Source: JBBQHM01 sp038323965
GTDB taxonomy: Bacteria > Verrucomicrobiota > Verrucomicrobiia > Chthoniobacterales > UBA10450
Direction: 5' to 3'
Length of the DNA: 37,862 nucleotides
Assembly (NCBI GenBank): GCA_038323965.1
Contig: JBBQHM010000009.1
Coordinates: 1 to 37,862, forward strand
The translations under genes were made by a program, and so were the position numbers. The number at the start of each line of letters is the position of its first letter. The stretch's first letter is position 1. Below the pieces are notes generated by a model. The model was not told the DNA's origin. It ran no database searches and saw only the letters and a program-made list of their open reading frames with translations. This document shows positions 32,167 to 37,862 of this stretch, piece by piece.

Positions 32167-33342
32167 TCAATCGCGCACGCTCTCGCGCAATTGTTTGATC
32201 GGCTCGAATGCGTACTCAATCAGCGTCCTCCGCCCGACCACAACATGTGCTTCGCCTTTCATGCCGACGCGCAATCCGATGCGCGCCTTCACGGACGACT
32301 TATCAATCGAGGCCAGCGCGACGAATTTCGTTCCTTCCGTCGAGGTCACGACTGATGGACTGATCCAATCGACCTTCCCATTAATCGCGCCGTAGCGCTG
32401 ATAAGGATAAGCCTCGAGGAAAAACCGCACTTTTTGTCCGACTTGGAGCCGGGCAAGCGCGGACTCCTGCACATTCAACCGCGCGACTGGCTCCATGTCC
32501 GTGCGCGCAAGTTGGCAAAGTTCCTGCCCGTTTTGCACCACGCTCCCGGCATTCTGGTGAGTGACAGCGACGACGGTTCCGTCGTACGGTGCGCGGATGG
32601 CGAGCACGTTTGACTGCGAATTTTGTAGACTGCTCTTAAGAGCGTTTAGCCGGAATTTTAATTTTTCGATGTCCGCCGTCGCTTCGGAACGTTTCCGCTG
32701 CTGCTCGTTCTCCATCTGCTGTTTTTGGAGTTGCACTTGCTGGAGAGTGCGCTGCGCCACGCTCTGATCTTTTTCAGATTCCGCTGAGTCGATCTGGAGT
32801 TTGGCCAAATCGATCTGCGAAATTCCGCCCGTCTTCGAAAGTTTTTCCAGACGTGAAAGCAACTCCCGACTGCTTTGGGTATGTTTGTTGCGGAACGTCA
32901 GCTCACTCTCAGCCTGGGCGACTTCCGCCGCCTTCATCTCAATCTCCGAGGCGTAAGCGGCTGTGAGCTTCTCGGCGTTTTCCTGTTTGGTGCGCAAATC
33001 TTCCATGATGGTGCGCATCTCGGTGTCCCATGCGTGAATCTCATCGGATTGCAGCATAAACATCTCGTCGTTTTTCTTCACCAGCTGCCCCTCGGTCACG
33101 TTCACCTTCTCGATCGTGGCAAGGCGAGGGGACTGGATTGGATCTGCGCCAGACTTTGGGACGAGGACAAAATCACTCGTACTGGTCTCGGGAAAATGAA
33201 CCACCACCGAAGCGAGGAGCGCCAAACCGAAGACCGCGATGAGAATCCGCGCGGTCGACCGAACGATCCACGCCGGCGGATCGGTTGGCAGCATTTCCGA
33301 TTCGCTGTCGATTGACGGTCTGTTTGCGAGTATGGCGCTCAT
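32167..33342 (-). CDS. HlyD-type periplasmic adaptor (membrane fusion protein)
   Basis: A 391-aa adaptor. One transmembrane helix near 30-50 (ILIAVFGLALLASVVVHF). Then a lipoyl-like half (SPRLATIEKVNVTEGQLVKKNDEMFML), a long coiled coil at about 100-250 (QENAEKLTAAYASEIE, QRTLQQVQLQKQQMENEQQ), the second lipoyl half (IRAPYDGTVVAVTHQNAGSVVQNG) and a beta-barrel with VGQKVRFFLEAYPYQRYG. It would join the ABC exporter to an outer-membrane channel. Start and PCAT stop share ATGA (33339-33342), and the sigma-54 gene follows, so it belongs to one operon. No TolC-like gene is in the window. Confidence 0.93.
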   Translation of the reverse strand: MSAILANRPSIDSESEMLPTDPPAWIVRSTARILIAVFGLALLASVVVHFPETSTSDFVLVPKSGADPIQSPRLATIEKVNVTEGQLVKKNDEMFMLQSDEIHAWDTEMRTIMEDLRTKQENAEKLTAAYASEIEMKAAEVAQAESELTFRNKHTQSSRELLSRLEKLSKTGGISQIDLAKLQIDSAESEKDQSVAQRTLQQVQLQKQQMENEQQRKRSEATADIEKLKFRLNALKSSLQNSQSNVLAIRAPYDGTVVAVTHQNAGSVVQNGQELCQLARTDMEPVARLNVQESALARLQVGQKVRFFLEAYPYQRYGAINGKVDWISPSVVTSTEGTKFVALASIDKSSVKARIGLRVGMKGEAHVVVGRRTLIEYAFEPIKQLRESVRD

Positions 33343-36300
33343 CCGCCTACCCCCTGTTGCTGACTCGAAAGATAAAAATATAAGCCGCGCTGCGCCATCA
33401 ATTGATCGTGGTTGCCGGTTTCTGCCAGTTTCCCTTTTTCCAGCACCACGATCGCGTCCGCCTCACGAATGGTACTGAGACGATGCGCGATCACGATGGT
33501 GGTGCGGCCTTTCATGATGCGGCCGATGTTGTCCTGAATCGCGCGCTCTGACTCGGTATCGAGCGCCGACGTTGCTTCGTCGAAAATAAGAATTGGCGGA
33601 TTATTATAAAGCGAGCGCGCGATGGCGATGCGCTGCTTCTGCCCGCCGGAAAGTGAGAGTCCGGATTCGCCGATCTTTGTTTCGTAGCCAAGGGGCAGGC
33701 GCATGATGAAATCGTGTGCGGCGGCGGTTTGCGCGGCGGCAATGACGCGATCGAGATCAGGCTCGGCATCGCCGAACGAGATATTTCGCGCGATCGTTTC
33801 GTTAAACATGTGGTTTTCCTGCAACACCATTCCGATGTGCCGGCGGACGTCGCGATAATTCAACGTTTTTAAATCGGTGTGATCGAAGAGAATCGATCCA
33901 CCCGTCGGCTCGAGCAGGCCGGCGATGAGCTTGATTAGGGTCGTTTTCCCGCAACCGCTTCGGCCCACCAGTGCAACCATTCGTCCAGGAGCGACGTCGA
34001 GGGTGATGTTGGAAAGAATATTTGGCGCCTCCGGGCCGCCGTAGCGGAAGGAGACGTCGCGGAGTTCGATCCGCCCTTCCAGACTGTGCACAGGCGTTAA
34101 CACCGACCGATCGTTGCCCTGTTCAGGTTCCTGCTCAAAAATGTCGTTTAATCGATTTAGGAGTACGGCCGCGAACTGCATGTTGTCCCAGACACCGAGG
34201 GTGCGCAGGATGCCGCCATACGCGATGGCGGTGAGCGAACTGAACGCGACGAAGCCGCCGACGCTGAGATGCCCGTTGATCACCTGACTCGCTCCGACGA
34301 GCAGGAACAGCGCAGTTGAGATCAACCCGATCGATTCCAACACGCTGCTGTAGGACATCACCAGGAAAGTGCTCTTAAACATCTTTTGCGAGACGCTCAG
34401 GAATTGCCCCAGCATGGCATCGCGGAAAACGCTTTCGGCTGACGCTGCCTTCACCGCCTCGATGCCCTTGATCGAGTCAATTTGATGCGAGCTGTACTTG
34501 CCCTGGCTTTCTTCGACATCAGCGAAGAGCGGACGCAATACCTTAAAGGAAAAATACATCAGCCCTCCGTAGAGCGGCGTCGTAATCAAGAACCAAAAGG
34601 TCAACGACGGGCTGTAGATCAACATCAAAAAGACCGCGCCGACGAGGTGAACCATCGCAAGGAGCGCGCCAATACCTTGATGCACCGCAAATTGACGAAC
34701 CTGGCTGGCACCGGCGAGACGACGCTGGATATCACCGGTGCGTCGACTCGTAAAATAAGTCATCGGCAGCGCCAGCATTTTGCGCGTCAGGAAATCGAGG
34801 ATCGATGTGTCGAGACGAACTGCCGCCCACGCGAGGAGATATTCCTGGGCCAGCGAAGCGAGCTGCACAAAAATGAGCACAATCGCCATCGCCAGGATGA
34901 TGATCTTCAGCAGGCCGATATCGTTTTCCACGATCACTTTGTCGACGACCATCTGCGTGAATACGGGGAAGCAGAGTTGGAGAAAACTTACCGTGAGGGC
35001 CAGGGCGAGAACCTGCAGGAGGACCGGCCGAAACTTCGCCAGAAAGGGAACGATCCAAGCGAGCGTTGGTTTGCTCTCCGGCGCATGGGCGAAGGCGATG
35101 GTGTAATCGAAGAGCGCCGCATACCCCGACCAGTTTTGCTCAAATTCCTTGCGCGGAATTTTGCGAAGACCAGACGCGGGATCGGCGACACGCACAAAGG
35201 TCGGCTGCACGTCGTAGAGCACCATCCAATGGTTGCCTTCCCAGTGCACAATCGCCGGCAATGGCATGACAGGCAGATTGCGCACGGAAACTTTCAGGGC
35301 ACGCGCCGCGAGGCCAAGTTCCGTCGCCGCACGGCAGAGCGCCTTCAGGCTGGTGCCGTCAGTTGCGGTGTGACAAAGCTGCCTGATTTTTGAAAGCGAA
35401 ACGCGCCGGCCGAAGTGCCGGCAGATCATTCCGAGACTCGCCGCACCGCAATCCATTTCATCGATCTGCAGGATCGCGTCGATCTTGCGAATACGGGTGT
35501 TCTTCTTACGGAAGTGGCCCTTGTCATCGACGAATGGCGCATCTGCGTCCGCGTCCGGTGGCGGCGGCTTGTGGCCATCCAACGCAACCTTGTCGACGAC
35601 ACTGGTTTCCGCGGGCAACATTTCGGTGGAGAAATCAAGAGGCACGCGCGCTTCACTCTTGGCCTCGTACTGCGCGAGCCGTTCCTCCATTAGCGTGCTG
35701 AACTCCGGGAATTGGCGCTTCAAGTCGCGCACGGCTTCAGGATTGAGCGCGAGCAGTTTGCAATCACTAAACGCCTCCACCGAAGCGGCACGCTGCGATC
35801 CATTTAGAATGGAAAGTTCGCCGAAGAAATCTCCATCGCGATAGAACGCGAGATTTCTCTGCTGGCCATTCGCGCCGATAAACGCGCGCGCCCGTCCTTT
35901 TTCGAGGATGTACATTGGGCCGGCTTCGTCGCCCTGCTTGATGATCATGCCGCCTTTGGGGACGTCGACTGGCGCCAGCTTTTCGATCACCGTGCGCAAC
36001 GCGGGCGCAGGAAGCCGGCCGAAGTTACTAAACTCGTAGAGGAAGCCCTGGAGCGAACGATGTCGGCCAGTGAGCTGAAGATGCTGCTTCAGTTCCGGCA
36101 CCTCCTCCACTAGCTCGAGAAAGTCTGCACGATCGAGTCGAAGGACTTCAACCGTGGTGCTGCAACGCACGGTCGCGGAACGCGTCCCGCCTTCGCCGAG
36201 GGCCGATTCGCCGAAGGTTGCCCCAGGGCGGAGAGAGGCGAGCACCAACTCGTCGCCGTTCTCGTTATTCTTAACCACGCGAGCGCGGCCGTTTGTCAGA

Positions 36301-36458
36301 ATGTAGAAAGAGGTCGCCGGCTCACCCTGCCGCACGATGACATCGCCGAATTCGTACTGCTCTGGCTTAAGCAAGGCAGTGACCTTTTCAAAGATATCTT
36401 CACTAAGGAACTGAAACAGGTCCGACCGCCGCAATAATTCCTGGTCCTGAGTTTTCAT
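33339..36458 (-). CDS. Peptidase-containing ABC exporter with two cyclic-nucleotide-binding domains
   Basis: A 1039-aa exporter read from ATG 36458 (TTG 36482 is rejected). Order: cNMP-binding domain 1 (about 12-130; F-G-E-S-A and R-S-A-T-V), cNMP domain 2 (about 145-262; F-G-E-L-S and R-A-A-S-V), an acidic Pro-rich linker, a C39 peptidase with catalytic Cys 337 in D-C-G-A-A-S-L, His 410 in N-H-W-M-V-L-Y and Asp 426 in V-A-D-P, a transmembrane domain (about 465-745), and an ATPase with G-R-S-G-C-G-K-T-T, L-S-G-G-Q-K-Q-R and I-L-I-F-D-E-A-T-S-A-L-D. It would cut leaders after GG and pump the peptide out. Its ATG overlaps the stop of the upstream gene (TAATG). Confidence 0.95.
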   Translation of the reverse strand: MKTQDQELLRRSDLFQFLSEDIFEKVTALLKPEQYEFGDVIVRQGEPATSFYILTNGRARVVKNNENGDELVLASLRPGATFGESALGEGGTRSATVRCSTTVEVLRLDRADFLELVEEVPELKQHLQLTGRHRSLQGFLYEFSNFGRLPAPALRTVIEKLAPVDVPKGGMIIKQGDEAGPMYILEKGRARAFIGANGQQRNLAFYRDGDFFGELSILNGSQRAASVEAFSDCKLLALNPEAVRDLKRQFPEFSTLMEERLAQYEAKSEARVPLDFSTEMLPAETSVVDKVALDGHKPPPPDADADAPFVDDKGHFRKKNTRIRKIDAILQIDEMDCGAASLGMICRHFGRRVSLSKIRQLCHTATDGTSLKALCRAATELGLAARALKVSVRNLPVMPLPAIVHWEGNHWMVLYDVQPTFVRVADPASGLRKIPRKEFEQNWSGYAALFDYTIAFAHAPESKPTLAWIVPFLAKFRPVLLQVLALALTVSFLQLCFPVFTQMVVDKVIVENDIGLLKIIILAMAIVLIFVQLASLAQEYLLAWAAVRLDTSILDFLTRKMLALPMTYFTSRRTGDIQRRLAGASQVRQFAVHQGIGALLAMVHLVGAVFLMLIYSPSLTFWFLITTPLYGGLMYFSFKVLRPLFADVEESQGKYSSHQIDSIKGIEAVKAASAESVFRDAMLGQFLSVSQKMFKSTFLVMSYSSVLESIGLISTALFLLVGASQVINGHLSVGGFVAFSSLTAIAYGGILRTLGVWDNMQFAAVLLNRLNDIFEQEPEQGNDRSVLTPVHSLEGRIELRDVSFRYGGPEAPNILSNITLDVAPGRMVALVGRSGCGKTTLIKLIAGLLEPTGGSILFDHTDLKTLNYRDVRRHIGMVLQENHMFNETIARNISFGDAEPDLDRVIAAAQTAAAHDFIMRLPLGYETKIGESGLSLSGGQKQRIAIARSLYNNPPILIFDEATSALDTESERAIQDNIGRIMKGRTTIVIAHRLSTIREADAIVVLEKGKLAETGNHDQLMAQRGLYFYLSSQQQGVGG

Positions 36459-37534
36459 TATTGCGGTCGGATTAACGACCAAATGATGTGTTTAGCAGTC
36501 AGCTCCCCGAAATGGCGATTCAAAATTCGAGCCTCGATTCGCTTCCGCACGGCCTCATCCTCCGGATTGGGTTCAGCTTTCTCGATCACACGGCAGAGCT
36601 CTACGCCCTCGCCCCGGGAAATCGGCTCGATCAATGCACCATCCCGAACGTTCAGGAAACGCTGCTGCAGTTCTTCCGCGATGTCTTCCAGAACGATTTG
36701 CGCGCGGCGATATGGATAACGCCCTTCCTTGGCCACTTCCTCCATCGACATCCCATCTTCGTTCACGCAGAACATCGCCTCGCGGGCGGCGTCCTGAGAG
36801 TCGAGCTCGATCGTCTCCAAATCGAAGCGCGTGAGGGGTAAACGAAGATTCGCGAGTTCACGTTCGTGCGCCTGCGGCGTTAGCAGCATGTCGGCGACGC
36901 CCTTGTAACGCGCTTCCATGCGCAGCTGCTCGGTCAACCAATTATCGTCGCGGCCCAATTCCGTCACCGCACTGGACGCTTTGCCCGGATCAGCGCTGGC
37001 CCGTTTGTAAAATTCTCCCCGCATCGGCTCGAGCAATGCATCATCGATCTCGACCTGCTCAGGCGATTTGCCCGCCGCGATCCGCCAGCTCATGCGACTG
37101 GCAATTTTATCGAGTTGATCGGAAAATATTAGGTCGGTGACCAGCGCTTCGTGCAGTTCCGGAGGTGCCGTTGCGAAATCAGTCTGCTGCGGTTTCGCTT
37201 TGTCGCCGAAAAGTGTCCGCCAGTGGTATCGACTGTGAAAAGCCGCGAAATCCCGCAGCGTCACCGAGCGTTCCTCCAGCCATCGCTCCGTTTCCTCAGC
37301 GGTAATCAAGTCGTGCGCGTAGCGAAATTCTTCCGCCTCGGAGTTCAGCGTATCCTGTTCGACCTCAAGCTCCTGCTCGGTCGCCATCCGTTCCGCTTCC
37401 ACGCCGGTCAGCAAACGTTTCCAATGCGGATCGAGTTCGCCCGTCGCGAAGGCCCAATCAAGAACGTCCCGGGCGGTGACGGATTGATCGGCAGTACCAA
37501 ATATGACGCGATCAAGGGGCTTGGTTTCCGGCAT
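36458..37534 (-). CDS. SurA/parvulin-like protein, cytoplasmic, degenerate
   Basis: A 358-aa protein with no signal peptide. The N-terminal half has helical SurA_N-like features (DRVIFGTADQSVTARDVLDWAFATGEL, W-R-T-L-F-G, LHEALVTDLIFSDQLDKIASRMSWRIAAG). The C-terminal segment (about 235-330: LETIELDSQDAAREA, SMEEVAKEGRYPYRRAQIVLEDIAEELQQRFLNVRDGALIEPISRGEGVELCRVIEKAEPN) has the parvulin layout but lacks the GGDLG loop. It may be an inactive chaperone that handles the precursors in the cytosol. First gene of the exporter operon; TAA overlaps the exporter ATG. Confidence 0.7.
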   Translation of the reverse strand: MPETKPLDRVIFGTADQSVTARDVLDWAFATGELDPHWKRLLTGVEAERMATEQELEVEQDTLNSEAEEFRYAHDLITAEETERWLEERSVTLRDFAAFHSRYHWRTLFGDKAKPQQTDFATAPPELHEALVTDLIFSDQLDKIASRMSWRIAAGKSPEQVEIDDALLEPMRGEFYKRASADPGKASSAVTELGRDDNWLTEQLRMEARYKGVADMLLTPQAHERELANLRLPLTRFDLETIELDSQDAAREAMFCVNEDGMSMEEVAKEGRYPYRRAQIVLEDIAEELQQRFLNVRDGALIEPISRGEGVELCRVIEKAEPNPEDEAVRKRIEARILNRHFGELTAKHIIWSLIRPQ

Positions 37535-37604
37535 TGGGCAGCGTGGGTCAGGCGGTTAGCGGATCGCCGTCTCCTCGAGAGTACCGAGGCGGAACATACC
37601 TTCG

Positions 37605-37634
37605 TTTTTACGTGATCTGTCACTTGGAAGTCAA
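37605..37634 (-). promoter_or_regulatory. Candidate sigma-70-like promoter of the exporter operon
   Basis: On the minus strand TTGACT (complement of 37629-37634) is followed after 18 bases by TAAAAA (complement of 37605-37610). This would start transcription near 37598, about 64 bases before the ATG at 37534. The -35 is close to consensus, the -10 is weak. Verrucomicrobial promoters are poorly known. Confidence 0.35.
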
Positions 37635-37709
37635 CCAAGTTCTCCATCCGGGCGGGAAAGGCGATTGCCTTCTGGCTCCGAGCGAGGGCCGCAGCTACGC
37701 TACACGGCT

Positions 37710-37862
37710 GTGAGACTCCGGCACAAACTGCGCAAACTGATTACGCGAGAGCCTTATGAAAGCATTCTGGAACATGCGTTGCGCGCACTCCATCCCGTTC
37801 GAGCACAGCCGTTTCTGGAAGGGATCGACCCGCGAGAATGGCGTCATTTGCGCGAAGAATAT
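37710..37862 (+). CDS. N-terminal part of unknown protein (runs off window)
   Basis: An open frame from GTG 37710 through the window end (51 codons, no stop). It starts VRLRHKLRKLITREPYESIL and has WRHLREEY near the end. Rich in Arg, Leu, Glu and His with helical character; no signal peptide. No family recognised from this fragment. Divergent from the exporter operon, with about 175 bp between. Confidence 0.45.
   Translation, partial: MRLRHKLRKLITREPYESILEHALRALHPVRAQPFLEGIDPREWRHLREEY

Noticed and set aside
34482..35393. A 303-aa plus-strand open frame
   Set aside because: It lies fully antisense to the C39 exporter, which has all family motifs in frame. The plus-strand product has low-complexity charged sequence and no domain.
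1..37862. tRNA, rRNA, CRISPR, IS elements or prophage
   Set aside because: No cloverleaf, repeat-spacer array, transposase or phage structural gene was seen on reading both strands. A dedicated search was not possible here.

Overview
This window looks like chromosomal DNA from a GC-rich, free-living Gram-negative bacterium. A soil Verrucomicrobium of the Chthoniobacterales/Spartobacteria type is my best guess. Pointers are a DUF5069 protein, an RsmH with a long basic N-terminal extension, a long-form (about 414 aa) IspH, GTG starts, weak Shine-Dalgarno sites, and a lipid A-type acyltransferase plus lipoproteins that imply an outer membrane. This placement is inference; there is no rRNA in the window. 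Coding density is high and no gene-free stretch exceeds 300 bases. I saw no tRNA, rRNA, IS element, prophage or CRISPR array.

Region 1 (1-9408) holds the 5' part of a zinc alcohol dehydrogenase, an NTF2/SnoaL-fold protein, a secreted CBM48-like protein, a beta-propeller protein and a TPR protein. A coupled pair follows: a TIGR01777 epimerase and a DUF885 metallopeptidase. Then comes a FIST sensor protein overlapping a hybrid histidine kinase. Region 2 (9470-21901) is mostly housekeeping: an RsmH variant, an HSL-type hydrolase, a DnaJ/CbpA-like co-chaperone next to DUF5069, a DEAD-box helicase, an EamA transporter, a DUF3833 lipoprotein, a DUF5522 mini-protein, DoxX, a YgjV-like membrane domain fused to an acetyltransferase-like domain, a methyltransferase, a SixA-like phosphatase, a stand-alone receiver, infA with a 57-aa Cys-rich mini-protein, and CorA.

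Region 3 (21952-24861) is a small cassette of sulfatase, glycosyltransferase-like protein and sulfotransferase, suggesting sulfated-glycan metabolism. Region 4 (24892-30576) carries envelope and core genes: M48 protease, a secreted protein, LpxL-like acyltransferase, L,D-transpeptidase, IspH, and Ku without a neighbouring LigD.

Region 5 (30663-37534, minus strand) is the most interesting part. A tight four-gene operon encodes a cytoplasmic SurA/parvulin-like protein, a C39-peptidase ABC exporter with two N-terminal cyclic-nucleotide-binding domains, an HlyD-type adaptor, and a sigma-54 activator with no receiver domain. Just downstream on the same strand lie two tiny genes, only one of which is obvious as an ORF. 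Both products carry a D-L-x-P-x-(K/R)-D-x-x-G-G leader of the kind C39 peptidases cleave, followed by 11- and 14-residue tails. I read this as a complete, probably undescribed peptide-export module: precursors, processing exporter, adaptor, chaperone-like partner and dedicated regulator, ending at a bidirectional terminator shared with ku.
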